DNA of 48,491 bases from Hofstenia miamia (GCA_004352715.1 SCFE01000081.1:1189986-1238476), one strand, 5' to 3'; numbered from the stretch's first letter, positions 11,654 to 23,011 are shown. The notes: generated by a model not told the origin, from the letters alone. Program-made: numbers and translations.

Positions 11654-13528
11654 GTAAGTTTTTTAAATATAACCTTATTAATAACACATTATATTTCAAG
11701 TAGTGTTTACACACATGTTGTTTCCTTTCTTTGTTGCCTACGATAAAAGTTTCTTGGAGTTTGAAAACAGTTTTCCCTTTTATCAAGGCATTAAAATACC
11801 TCAAAACCAGAATTAAAACTATTCAGTAGAGTATCCTGTCAATAAAGAGTAAAATTTACATACCATCAAAAGACCTACATGTGTTTTTATGCATACCCCA
11901 AAATCTACTCTATTCTAACCCCTGACCTCAAAATTTGAAAAAAATCGGAAAAAATCTTTATGAACTTTACGCAACTCAATTTGTATTTTATTTATACACC
12001 ATACAAGCTGTTTCCAATACATAATATTCTAAGACTGTAAATTTAACTTTGTCTAATGTCAGGGTAAAATTGCTGGAAGCAGCCCCTCTGTTTTTCAAAT
12101 GGCAACTTGCCACATTTCGCTAGGCCCGTAAACAACTAGTCAAACGTTTTGAACCCAACTGAATGGTGTGTAGACCCATCCAATTCGTATTACTAAATTT
12201 GGCCCCACTGGAACCGACTTGCTCATTTGGGCCTGTAGAAGGCATTACTCATTTAAAAATAATAAATATGTCTAAGAATAAGTCAAAGACTAAACCTAAC
12301 AATATAAATTTACTAAAAAGATAAAACATAATGTAGTAGTGAAAAAACAAATATCTCCCAATCTGCTCCTGATAACTTCTGAAACTAGCTTGCGCTCCAA
12401 TCAGACATTGATCTCTTATCATGACTAAAAGGTTGACGGAACAGGGTAAAATTTAAAAAAAATGTGTTTTATATAGTGCAAGTCAGTGTTCAAGGCAACT
12501 AATTTATTTCAATATATAGTTATGTGTTTTCACACATCACTATCTAGCCAGTAGTGGGTAAATTAAATATTTTGCTATTCATTTGTTGTCATGCCACTAA
12601 ACAGTTATATGTAACACACCGTTGAGTCAATTTAGCTTTACAATCATAAATGCATTCAGTAATTTATGTCAACATAATTGAATCACCGATTTAAAGAAAA
12701 GTTCCTTCCACCCGAGCCGTTTCCACTCCTGCTTGTCACATTCATAGCTGGTTTAAACACAACGATTAACAGCTGTACTACGTCTGTTTTTAAAGCATTT
12801 TGCAAAACCTGCTACTGAACCGCCATTAACAGCTCTAGCTTATGGTCCTTTTATTAACTGGGGGTGTTAGTATCCTTTCCAGTATAATGCCTTCCGGGCG
12901 TTACCGGCCGGTCCAAATGCAAGAAAGTTTAAAAAATGCTTTAATCATTATTTTTGTGGTAATGAATAACTGTTTTATAAGAATTCGATGCATAAACATA
13001 TTAAGGACCTCCGGCAAGTAACTCAATTTACCAAAGTAGTTCGCATATTGTTTCTTTAAATGAATTGTATTACACTATTCAGAAAGTGTCTTTAGGAGTA
13101 AATCAACTGATGTTATGCATATAATGTGAAACAATATGAAATCTTTTTCATTATTCTATTCCTATTTAAAATATTTCTTATCTGACTTAAATTTCACCAC
13201 GTTGCTGCCAATGTAAAGGAATTGTAAATGTTGCTTCAAATTTTTATTCACACAATGTAAATCTTCATTTGTATACACAAGATCGGTCGACAAAATTTTT
13301 GGTTTCAATGTGATGCCTTGAATGGCAAGCAGTTAAATTCCAATTCAATACATCTTGGTTTTTCCTCTTAATATAATGTGATATTTTTGTAATTATTTTT
13401 TTAGTTAAAATGTGATGTAAAATTTGGATTTCTTAGAAATTATATGAATGTGCTCTTATTATTTTGTTCATTGCTTACTGTTTAACTTGTTCATTTGTTG
13501 TATATATTATACATGTATGTTCCTATAG
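11654..13528 (+). other. YME1L intron 2
   Basis: The intron runs from GTAAGT to TATAG. Nothing coding was recognised. The part near 12540-12920 contains GC-richer stretches (such as TTACCGGCCGG near 12901) that may be an unidentified repeat. Confidence 0.75.
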
Positions 13529-13741
13529 GTTCTATGAGTATGCGACCCTTTTTGGATATTGACAATGAGATCGACATGCAAGGTGCGCAAACGAAACAAA
13601 CTTTTAATGATGTACATGGCTGCGATGAGTGCAAATCTGATCTGCAAGAAATCGTTGCTTATCTTAAAGATCCGAATAAATTCACCAGTGTTGGGGCACG
13701 TTTGCCACGAGGAGTGCTTCTAGTTGGTCCTTCCGGAACAG
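13529..13741 (+). CDS. YME1L1: YME1L-type protease, exon 3 (linker and Walker A start)
   Basis: The phase-1 join completes a Ser codon. The exon continues through [19 protein letters not shown], the conserved start of the AAA module, and [22 protein letters not shown], the Walker A loop. The loop carries Ser where the family normally has Pro (GPPGTGKT). The donor is GTATTA at 13742, and the Walker A Gly codon is split by the intron in phase 1. Confidence 0.93.
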
Positions 13742-15285
13742 GTATTAAGATTAATTTCCGTTATGTCAGTTTTTTACAATTCGATATTTTTGAACACACT
13801 TTTAAAATGTGAATGACTTGTCTATTGCACAAAAAGCAAAATTCTGTATATATAAACATTATATAGATGTATCTTAGTTAATTAGTGGAGTATAGCAGGT
13901 GCTGTTATCACAAGACCAGCATTCTACATTAGTATGAGGAGTCAGTTTTTATTTTATAATACTGAAAAGAAATTTTGTAAATATTTATTGTAAAAGTGCA
14001 AATAAACAGTGGATTAGATTTCAGTATTTAAAATCGCCTCTTCTGTTTTGTCGCAATTTTACGATATTCAGTGTGAACTTTCTCTCGATGTTGTTTATTG
14101 CTAGATTCTTTTTCCTGAAATTGATGTGAGCCGAGAGTCTTTTTAAAACACTTTCCATGTATTTAAAGGCGTTTTATGCACAATGCATCATTCACAAGTA
14201 AGGAAAAACCTTCTTTTAGCACAATATTTGAACAAACAATCTTTTTATATACCATAACTATAACTCAGATTTTCGTGAGAAACGCTCATTATATGAGATC
14301 CTAGTTCAAATTTCATTTTCTAAAAACGCGGCTTTTGCTTGTCCAAGCAATGTTTAAATTTAATTGATGAAAACGTTATAGACCATCAAATTTTGTCAAA
14401 AATTGATGCAAAATACTTTAATCTAGCACATTCATGAATAAACTGTCACATGGACTTACATGCTGCATCTAAATCAAAAAATCTGTTTGATACCAGTGCC
14501 TAGAATAACTGTTTTAAATAAGCAAAAAGTGGATTTAACCTTCGAGCATGTCTTTCAACGAAAATCATCAAATGCAAAATTTCCAAAATTATTTACGTTT
14601 GAATAAATAAAAAGACTTTCTCTGATGAATATATAATTAAGCAATTATATTTCCTAGAATATCGCATAATTCCTAGAATGTGATAAATTAGGGATAATTC
14701 TATTTCCATAGTCAAGAAATTTTAATCTGTAGTGCTTAGGGAAAAGTTTGATTTGTGCTATAAAGTATGACGTTGTATGACAATAGTTTTCAACCTTGAA
14801 CTTAAAAGCGTTCATTTATTTCAATTTACATAATTGCAATGACTTCCAAAATAATACAGTTCCTAGTCATGCCTCTAGAATACTGTAGAATTGACTAACT
14901 GATCACGACATCAACGGTCCCATCCATAGTCTGGAAGTTCTCAAAATCTGAATGCGATAGTGAATCGTTAAAGTGAGAAAAAGTTCAATACATGCAAGCT
15001 AATCTCAATAAAAAAATTTTATTGCATTCGTAATTTACATGTATAGCATTAGAATCAGCATTATGAGTTTAAACGTTAAAGTTGTTTTATTTTCTTTCTT
15101 ATCATAGGCTTTCCACGAAAAAGAACTGTTTTATCTGAATTGAAGTTTAGAACTACAAAATCTCATACCATTTAAATTTAACAATAAATTTTTCGAATAA
15201 TAAAAACATTATTCACATTTTTCATATTGTACATATTTCCAACATTGCAATATACGATGATTTTATCTCTATAGTTATCTCGTAG
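13742..15285 (+). other. YME1L intron 3
   Basis: The intron runs from GTATTA to CGTAG, about 1.54 kb. I see only unique-looking A+T-rich sequence in it. Confidence 0.8.
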
Positions 15286-15512
15286 GTAAAACTCTACTAG
15301 CTCGTGCAGTCGCTGGTGAGGCTGGTGTACCCTTTTATTATGCATCAGGGTCACAGTTCGATGAAATTTTTGTGGGTCTTGGTTCGAAGAGAGTGCGCAC
15401 ACTATTTGAACACGCAAAGAAGAATGCACCATCTGTTATATTCATTGATGAATTAGATGCAGTTGGTGGCAAGCGCACCAACAGTCCCTTTACTTCCTCA
15501 GCACATCATCAA
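15286..15512 (+). CDS. YME1L1: YME1L-type protease, exon 4 (AAA ATPase core, Walker B)
   Basis: The exon completes the Walker A Gly-Lys-Thr and continues [19 protein letters not shown], then the pore-loop region [17 protein letters not shown] (aromatic-hydrophobic-glycine type, here FVG). It ends with Walker [15 protein letters not shown], which holds the catalytic Asp-Glu pair. The donor is GTGAGA at 15513, phase 0. All expected AAA residues are present in this segment. Confidence 0.95.
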
Positions 15513-16687
15513 GTGAGAATTTTTCACATTTTTCTAATAGTTGTGATTGCGATTGTGTAATCAATATAGATTTTGCACACTTTAGTTTCGAATCTCGTGT
15601 TAATTTGAAAAATTATTACTGTTTAGCGCAATTAGGAGGGGGCGTATAGGCTAGATTTTTAGAAATCAAAAATAATTTTAATGTAAAATGTACAAATTCT
15701 CTTAAATTTTGTATTTAGTTATTCATAAAATTTTTGTGTTATCTATATCAGGTCCTTTTCCACTTCCACTTATGTAAGGTGAAAACTTTTCGCGTAAGCG
15801 CAAAATAGCTCGAGATAATTACTCGCAAGGGAAAATTTACCACCTCCGAAAATGTTGGTAAGTCTTGCGGTTAAGAAAATAAGTGAAAACTTAAGTAAAC
15901 CAATAGCATGGCTTTTGTAACTACCCCCTCAAAAAAGTTTACTTAAGTGGCCTTACATATTATAATTGACGTATTAAACATGAAAAAACTGTAAGGGAAC
16001 TAAAATTTAGTTAATTTAATAATTGCTTCGTAAATATAGATAGGGTTATCAGTTATCAGGAAATCTTCTCGTGAAACGGGGCTATAGTCAACAAACAAAT
16101 TTTTGTTGTAACCCGACAAATGTGTTTCCAAAGGTCCCATCCATTGCATTATATAAATATACATTTTTATCTATAACTTGTTCTATATCACATGTTTCAT
16201 TAAGTCCTTCTGTTTTTATTTTACTTGTACATTAATTTTTAGTAATTGATTGAAAAAGAAAACAATATTTGTTGAATTTGTCATATGGTCTTTTTACAAA
16301 AATGTTTCAAGTGAATTCTTCTGTACATTTCATGCTTTAAAAGCTGTTATATTATATAGGGCAGAAATATGAAAATTTAAATAGTTTGCTCAAATTCTTG
16401 ACGGTACTTCGGCCATTCGAAAATTTTAGGAATTTGTATATATTATAAAATAGTAAATTTCAACTTTTCAATCTTTTGGTAAAAAATCATTTTGATCAAT
16501 TTAAGTTTTTTTCAAAACGATTAGGTTCAAAATTCTTCAACATATATTTGATTGATGACATTTCAAGAACATGGGCTCCAAAATGTCATTTTTAAACTGA
16601 AATATAAAGGAATGACCCCCCTAGACAAAGCTAGTCATTAATTTAATTACATTTTCGTATCATTTTAAAAAGTTGTAATTCTGTCCT

Positions 16688-17420
16688 GCAACCGGTCACC
16701 AGTCAAACGGTGCCGCTTACCGATAAACGGCAACCGGTACGATATCTACTGGTTACCGATTAGAAATTTTGACAGGCTATTTGAATCGTTTTATTACCGG
16801 TCTAATTACTAACGATATACTATATTTTTGGGCAATTATTGCAAAATTGCAAAAAACGAGCTTCTTTTTAAAATAACAAATATCTTTTCGTTCAAGAAGT
16901 CTGTCTAATATAATTCACGAATAATAATTACAGATGATTGTAAGTTTGAATGTTAACCTAGTTATATTTCCCGCGATATTTTAATGGCATTTCTCAATCG
17001 TATTGATTTCAAAATTGCAAATCCGCTCCGCTAAATATTAAATCATATTGCATTCTATTCTTTCAACTGAATACATGCAGTTGTGTTTCAATTGCAGTTT
17101 TAAGATAAGAGTTCATTAACAGTTTTTGTAAAAAATTAAAAAATGTATATTTGTTATTTCTGTTTGATATTTTACACGATCCAAGGCAAGAGTACAATTT
17201 TATTGCAATAATAAATAACATATATTTACAAAAAGGCTACTATAATATAAGTAATAAATAATATATAAAAATACAATGAATATAATTTTTTCAACAAATT
17301 TGTTTAGTTTACAGTTTAAATGCATTGAAAAATTTGATTGGTCACCGGTTAAACGGTCAATAAACGGCGAGTGCTTAACTCAACCGGTTGCCGGTTGACC
17401 AATATACTTTTCTTACCTGT
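16688..17420. mobile_element. CCGGTT-rich inverted-repeat element
   Basis: Both ends are full of ACCGGT, AAACGG and CGGCAACCGG motifs. The left block at about 16688-16800 and the right block at about 17338-17402 are inverted relative to each other, around an A+T-rich core without coding capacity. The termini and target duplication are not resolved. It is probably a MITE. Confidence 0.5.
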
Positions 17421-17439
17421 TGCAACAATGGGGTAGGCA

Positions 17440-17861
17440 CAGTGTTGGTCGATTTAAATCACTTGATTTAAATAATTGATTTAAATCGGATTTAAATCAT
17501 GATTTAAATCAAAGCACATTATTAGTTAAATTATTGATTTAAATCAAGTACACTAAAAGAGATGCAAGTAGTGTATTCTAATTGTTTTGAAGTCATTGCC
17601 CTGAAATTGGAATGAATTAGTCAGCCCTGAAATGTTGTTTTGCATGTTTTTTATCTTCAGTTTATTTCAAATTGATGAAATTATCGTATTTCATAAATAG
17701 TAGTATCAAAAGGATTTCTAATATTTGCTACCTTGGAATATTGTCTGGGTAAAATTGAAATTTAGGTAAAAAAATCCGATTTAAATCAATAAATCCGATT
17801 TAAATCAAAAAATCCGATTTTTTTGATTTTTTAATTTAAATCGGATTTTTTCCCAACACTG
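17440..17861. mobile_element. hAT-type MITE built of GATTTAAATC palindromes
   Basis: The ends are CAGTGTTGG and CCAACACTG. The octamer GGTAGGCA occurs exactly on both sides (17432-17439 and 17862-17869), a perfect 8-bp target duplication typical of hAT. Subterminal regions carry many copies of the self-complementary GATTTAAATC. The 422-bp element has no transposase. Confidence 0.9.
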
Positions 17862-18959
17862 GGTAGGCATGTTATTGAACATTGTCTTTTTCAATATGCT
17901 GCATTAATTTTAAATACATGCGCTATTTATTAAACGTTTCATTCATTTAATTCCGAAATGTAATAGTTGCTACGCGTTTAAATAATTGAATCTGAAATGT
18001 TTTCAAAAAATGTAAAAAGTAAACTTGTAGTTCACTTGTTAGTGTAAACAAGCTACTAAACAAACGCCTCTCAAATCACGCTATTTTATACCATACAATA
18101 CATAGTGCTCTTCATTGCTATTTTCAGTTTGATTTTAATGGTTTAACAATATTTCTTATTGACATTAGAATTGAGAATAATTCTAAATTATCTTTGTTAC
18201 AATTACAAATATGATTGGGTTGTAGTCAGTGACGTTTTTGGAATTATGCTTTTTTGTTACTAACATGTCTCATGACGTTTTAGAAAAGTTAATAATTTAA
18301 TGATATTTTTACGGAACTAAATTAAGGTATTTTTGAAATATATTATTGAAATCATTTGTAAAAGTAATTGAATTTAATGGAGAATTGTAAAGTATTTCAC
18401 CAAAGCCTTTTCTTCAGTAGATTAATGCAAAAGAAATAATTGACTCTTAGAAAAGCCGTAACAAATAAAGTAAAACTGAAAATTTAATTTCTGGAAACAA
18501 TGTTTTTACGCTTAGCCAATTTTCTTGCTATTCTTTGATGTTTGTATAATTTCAATCAAACAGTTAGTTATTGCTGTTTCTTAGATTTCGATGTAATTAG
18601 AATCTGAAAAAAAATCTGTAAGCATCTAATTTCATTTTCGATGGATTACTTCAAGCTCCGCTAGCATGTGATATGAATATTACGAACAATACCTATATTC
18701 ATAATAATAAGACAATCAGTTGAGGTTAGCAAATTAGAAACAATCACAATTTACTAGAGTATTTGAACAGTTTAACTTGTTCAAAACTTCAATTTCATGG
18801 GATACGTCAATAACGAAAAGCCTGTCTGTCTATTGGTGTCAGTAGAAACCAGTTTGAATAACTTACTTCAAACAAACTCTCGTAGTCTTCATATTGATCA
18901 TATGCAGATAATATTAATAAAGAATTTTGAATGCTTGATTTTGATTTTCATATTATACA

Positions 18960-19355
18960 TTATTATTATCCTTGTTACTTCTCACAGCTTCATACTGGTA
19001 TCCCTCTCAGCTCGGTGATTTCACCAGTTCCCAGGGAGTCTGATAGCTTTCCTCAGGACTCTAGCTGTTCCTAACAATGCTGCCTTCTGAGCTACCGCTC
19101 CTCCCCACGTTGGTACTCCTAACTCCTCCAAGTATCTCTTATGCTTCTTACTTACTGCTCCTAGTGCGCCTACTACTACCGGGACTACTTCAATTTTCTT
19201 TAGCTTCCACAGCCTTTCTATTTCCTCTGCCAACTCTCTATACTTGTCTATCTTCTCTTTCTCCTTGCTTTCTACATTTCTATCCTTTGGTACTGTTATG
19301 TCTATCACTGTTCCCAGTCTTTTCTCTTTGTCTACCACTACTATGTCTGGTTTTC
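18960..19355 (-). pseudogene. 5'-truncated LINE: conserved C-terminal domain and 3' tail
   Basis: On the minus strand a frame of 105 codons (19338-19021) encodes TVIDITVPKDRNV, then KIDKYRELAEEIERLW, VVPVVVGALGAV and ALLGTARVLRKA. This is the C-terminal domain found downstream of the reverse transcriptase in many invertebrate LINE proteins annotated as R2-like. Upstream RT sequence is missing, as in 5'-truncated insertions. The 3' end is a GATAATAATAATG-like tail near 18955-18975. The insertion lies about 60 bp before the acceptor of YME1L exon 5, in opposite orientation. Confidence 0.8.
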
Positions 19356-19416
19356 ATGATTGCGATTTGTTTTTGTTCAAAATTTTCAATTTTGCTACTT
19401 TTATTTGTTTGTTTAG

Positions 19417-19609
19417 ACAATAAATCAATTGTTGAGCGAAATGGATGGTTTCACTGCATCAGAAGGTGTCATTGTCATCGCTGCAACCAATTTTCCTGAA
19501 ATGCTTGATCACGCTCTCACTCGACCTGGCAGATTAGATGTAAGAATAAACGTTCCTCTCCCCGATGTTCTTGGCAGACAACAAATTTTGCAGCATTATT
19601 TAGGAAAAG
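19417..19609 (+). CDS. YME1L1: YME1L-type protease, exon 5 (second region of homology)
   Basis: The acceptor GTTTAG ends at 19416, phase 0. The exon encodes [10 protein letters not shown], then [20 protein letters not shown] and PGRLDVRI. This is the AAA second region of homology with the sensor Asn and the arginine-finger RPGR. The donor is GTGCTT at 19610, phase 1. Confidence 0.95.
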
Positions 19610-19652
19610 GTGCTTAATAATCGCTTAGTCGGATTTAATTCATTTTTCTTAG
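19610..19652 (+). other. YME1L intron 5, 43 bp
   Basis: GTGCTT to CTTAG, only 43 bp. Reading through would meet TAA at once, so splicing is required. The join g|TT restores the family reading frame. Confidence 0.9.
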
Positions 19653-19924
19653 TTCATTCTAACGTTGATTTCAATGTCTTGGAGAATTTGGCTAAAAAGA
19701 CGGTGGGAATGACTGGTGCTGAATTGGAGAACTTAGTGAATCAAGCAGCGCTACGTGGCGTTATGCAAAACAAGAAAGCAATTGGTAAAGCAGAATTAGA
19801 TTGGGCAGAAGACAAATTGAGATTGGGTTCAGAACGAAAAAGTGCTGTAATGTCCAGAAAAGAACTAGAAAACACTGCTTTTCATGAGGCTGGACATGCA
19901 CTTTTGGCTTATTATACTAAAAAT
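19653..19924 (+). CDS. YME1L1: YME1L-type protease, exon 6 (AAA lid and M41 zinc site)
   Basis: The exon encodes the AAA C-terminal lid (TVGMTGAELENLVNQAALR), the linker with GSERKSAVMSR, and the M41 peptidase zinc-binding motif HEAGH (within AFHEAGHALLAYYTKN). The two His residues bind zinc and the Glu activates water. The donor is GTACGT at 19925, phase 0. Confidence 0.95.
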
Positions 19925-19968
19925 GTACGTATTCTTGGTCTTTACGACTTTCTATTTCGTTGTTTTAG
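19925..19968 (+). other. YME1L intron 6, 44 bp
   Basis: GTACGT to TTTTAG, 44 bp, with a T-rich 3' end. It is the second ultra-short intron of the gene. Confidence 0.85.
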
Positions 19969-20192
19969 GCAAAAAAAATCATCTACAAAGCTACAATTTT
20001 GGCAAGAGGACAAACTTTGGGTCATACTGCAATAGTTCCAGTCGAAGATAAACATTCAGTCACAAAAGCTGAATATTTAGCAGATCTTGATATTCTGATG
20101 GGAGGGCGTGTTGCTGAAGAACTTATTTTTGGATCTGATTTTGTAACTACTGGTGCTTCAAATGATTTAGAAAGAGCTACTAAAATTGCAAG
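19969..20192 (+). CDS. YME1L1: YME1L-type protease, exon 7 (M41 peptidase core)
   Basis: The exon encodes [18 protein letters not shown] and [15 protein letters not shown], then [15 protein letters not shown]. The acidic third zinc ligand of M41 peptidases is expected in the [11 protein letters not shown] region. The donor is GTATGT at 20193, phase 2, leaving AG of an Arg codon. No plus-strand continuation was found up to the 1000-N gap. The only matching next exon is on the minus strand at 40496-40247. Confidence 0.93.
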
Positions 20193-20265
20193 GTATGTTA
20201 AACTGCAAATTTAGATGTAGATCAAAATTCCATGTTTAGAAAAGCCTGACATCTCATTCTATATA

Positions 20266-21208
20266 TACACCATGTGTCACGCAATAAAAGTCGCTCATAA
20301 ATGCACGCTAATGATTTGTTTAATAAATATTCATCAATCAAAATTGTTAGTATACAAATGGTATTTAAACTACGTATAAATAACCATAAAATTTTTATAA
20401 TAATATAAGAATAATATGGATCCAAAGATTATTGCTTCATTGATTCGAAATTACTGTATTTGTGGGGAATGTACTACTACAGCAATTTGAAAGTATTCTT
20501 ATCAAGACAACAAATTAAAATCTGCAATATGTTCCGAGAAAATCTTCGTGATTGTCTCAAAAGATTCGAGAAAACTGCAAATGCAAATCCCCAAAAACCT
20601 AGGGGTCGCACATCAGACGTTTGTGAAATTATAGAGATAATTGAAAGGGTGAAAGTTGCTAAATCCACTGTTGAAACCAGAACAACTATGAAAACAAGTT
20701 CCAAATAGCTGAAGAAAGTGGAGTAAATCGTCAAGTGTTTTCAGGATTCTCAGAAAAATATTGAAATGCCAAAAATATAAAATATCTATTTTGCAAGAAC
20801 TAAAAGAACAGGATTATCTGAAACATTTGGAGATGCAAGTGTAGTAAGCAGATTTTATACACATCAGTGGCCCCCACGTTCACCAGATCTGTCCCCAGTA
20901 GATTTCTGGTATTGGGGTCAAAACAAAAAACTAGTAAATCAAAATGGATTGCCAAATTCCAAAGCTCATCTCATTCAAAAAATCAAGAATGCAGCAAATC
21001 AAATTCCATTAGAAAATGCAGCGTCAGCAAACAACAATTTCCTTGATCGCCTTGCATTTCTTTCTGATCAGAATGGAAGACATTTTGAACACATGTTATA
21101 ATTACCATGTCACTATATGTCACTTTCTCAATGTCATTTTGTTTTTATTTGCATTAATAAAGTTGTTGCGTGTTATTAGTTTTCGACGTTTATTCTGTGA
21201 CACTCTGT
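20266..21208 (+). pseudogene. Decayed mariner-type element with transposase fragments
   Basis: TIRs are recognisable: the left end has TGTCACGCAATAAAAGTCG and the right end, reverse-complemented, has TGTCACAGAATAAACGTCG, both bordered by TATATA. Between them are two transposase pieces. One at 20460-20708 has a PRGR-type basic motif and a likely HTH. The other, near 20863-21100, has WPPRSPDLSPVDFWYWG, the region with the last catalytic acid of IS630/Tc1/mariner enzymes, and ends HFEHML before TAA. The middle of the catalytic domain is missing. Confidence 0.75.
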
Positions 21209-21308
21209 ATATATAGGTGCAAAAGTAGGTATACAGTGGTCGAAAAATGAAAAAACGTATAACGTTTAAGGCATTTATTATACAGACAAACACATGTAAT
21301 AAGAAGCC

Positions 21309-21572
21309 CTATTTCCGCAGGTATTCAAATTGCTTGCCGTCAGCGTTAACACATTCCTCTAATCGAGAACGAACACGCATGCACACTCTAGAACAAAGAT
21401 CTTTATCAGCATCAATTTCAAATTTGTCACGCAGGCGATAAACCGTGAGCCTTGAAGGGGGAGGTGTTGCAAAGGTTTTGACCCACTGTTCTTTTACGCG
21501 TTCACTATTTTCTGTCTTCCAGTATTGTTTTAATATCAATTTTCGCTGTTTGTCAGTCAAAATACCAGCCAT
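21309..21572 (-). pseudogene. Mariner-type transposase, N- and C-termini fused by internal deletion
   Basis: The frame starts MAGILTDKQRKLILKQYW, an N-terminal helix-turn-helix typical of one invertebrate mariner group, and reads up to LRDKFEID. It then jumps to RVRSRLEECVNADGKQFEYL, the usual C-terminal end of such transposases. The catalytic DDE core is absent. At 87 codons the product could at most bind DNA. Confidence 0.7.
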
Positions 21573-21635
21573 GGTTAAATTGCCAATTTAACTGAAAAAA
21601 TAAAAAGAAATGATTCAAAGTACATGCACTTTAAT

Positions 21636-21850
21636 GCCACGGTTAGATTAGTGATTGGTTCAAAAGTGTTCTGTCACATTTGAAAGAATTGCACGTCTAA
21701 CCACCCGAGATAATTAGCGATGTGACGATCAGAAGCAAATCGAACGCGCACGATTTCTTTGTGATCGCTAATTATCTCGGGTGGTTAGACATGCGATTCA
21801 ATCAAAATGTGACAGATCACTTTTGATCCAATCACTAGTCTAACCGTGAC
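21636..21850. mobile_element. Palindromic MITE, copy 1
   Basis: The ends are GCCACGGTTAGATTAGTGATTGG and its near-perfect inverse, with a second inverted pair inside (AACCACCCGAGATAATTAGCG and its inverse). Almost the whole 215 bp can fold into one hairpin. TTAA lies just outside on both sides (21631-21634 and 21852-21855). A second copy is at 44575-44797. Confidence 0.85.
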
Positions 21851-22011
21851 CTTAATCGAAAGGAAATTTAATTAATAAAAACAAAAGACTAAAAGTATAT
21901 GCATTTTTACTTTAAGGTATGTAGCTTTCAGTTCAATAAAATGTCAATAATTTCAATACTGTATACCTACTTTTGCACCTCCCTGTATGTATATGTATAT
22001 ATATATATATA

Positions 22012-23011
22012 NNNNNNNNNNNNNNNNNNNNNNNNNNNNNNNNNNNNNNNNNNNNNNNNNNNNNNNNNNNNNNNNNNNNNNNNNNNNNNNNNNNNNNNNN
22101 NNNNNNNNNNNNNNNNNNNNNNNNNNNNNNNNNNNNNNNNNNNNNNNNNNNNNNNNNNNNNNNNNNNNNNNNNNNNNNNNNNNNNNNNNNNNNNNNNNNN
22201 NNNNNNNNNNNNNNNNNNNNNNNNNNNNNNNNNNNNNNNNNNNNNNNNNNNNNNNNNNNNNNNNNNNNNNNNNNNNNNNNNNNNNNNNNNNNNNNNNNNN
22301 NNNNNNNNNNNNNNNNNNNNNNNNNNNNNNNNNNNNNNNNNNNNNNNNNNNNNNNNNNNNNNNNNNNNNNNNNNNNNNNNNNNNNNNNNNNNNNNNNNNN
22401 NNNNNNNNNNNNNNNNNNNNNNNNNNNNNNNNNNNNNNNNNNNNNNNNNNNNNNNNNNNNNNNNNNNNNNNNNNNNNNNNNNNNNNNNNNNNNNNNNNNN
22501 NNNNNNNNNNNNNNNNNNNNNNNNNNNNNNNNNNNNNNNNNNNNNNNNNNNNNNNNNNNNNNNNNNNNNNNNNNNNNNNNNNNNNNNNNNNNNNNNNNNN
22601 NNNNNNNNNNNNNNNNNNNNNNNNNNNNNNNNNNNNNNNNNNNNNNNNNNNNNNNNNNNNNNNNNNNNNNNNNNNNNNNNNNNNNNNNNNNNNNNNNNNN
22701 NNNNNNNNNNNNNNNNNNNNNNNNNNNNNNNNNNNNNNNNNNNNNNNNNNNNNNNNNNNNNNNNNNNNNNNNNNNNNNNNNNNNNNNNNNNNNNNNNNNN
22801 NNNNNNNNNNNNNNNNNNNNNNNNNNNNNNNNNNNNNNNNNNNNNNNNNNNNNNNNNNNNNNNNNNNNNNNNNNNNNNNNNNNNNNNNNNNNNNNNNNNN
22901 NNNNNNNNNNNNNNNNNNNNNNNNNNNNNNNNNNNNNNNNNNNNNNNNNNNNNNNNNNNNNNNNNNNNNNNNNNNNNNNNNNNNNNNNNNNNNNNNNNNN
23001 NNNNNNNNNNN
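22012..23011. other. Scaffold gap of exactly 1000 N
   Basis: The run is exactly 1000 N, unlike the 223- and 237-N gaps elsewhere, so it looks like a fixed placeholder of unknown true size. It follows an (AT)n run. Order and orientation of sequence across it are not guaranteed, which matters for the last YME1L exon. Confidence 0.95.

Larger units (their letters stand above)
15513..19416 (+). other. YME1L intron 4, host to several insertions
   Basis: At 3.9 kb this is the longest intron before the gap. It carries a CCGGTT-rich inverted-repeat element (about 16688-17420), a hAT-type MITE (17440-17861) and a 5'-truncated minus-strand LINE end (about 18960-19355). The stretches 15.6-16.6 kb and 17.9-18.9 kb show nothing recognisable. 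Confidence 0.8.
21215..21980 (-). mobile_element. Internally deleted mariner-type element
   Basis: A perfect 23-bp TIR lies at 21215-21237 and 21958-21980 (outer end AGGTGCAAAAGTAGG). Inside, on the minus strand, a short transposase relic remains, and a palindromic MITE (21636-21850) sits upstream of its start. The element begins 7 bp after the end of the previous mariner-type element. Confidence 0.85.

Noticed and set aside
19077-19499. Plus-strand frame of 140 codons
   Set aside because: It is antisense to the LINE C-terminal domain and runs through the exon 5 acceptor in the wrong frame.
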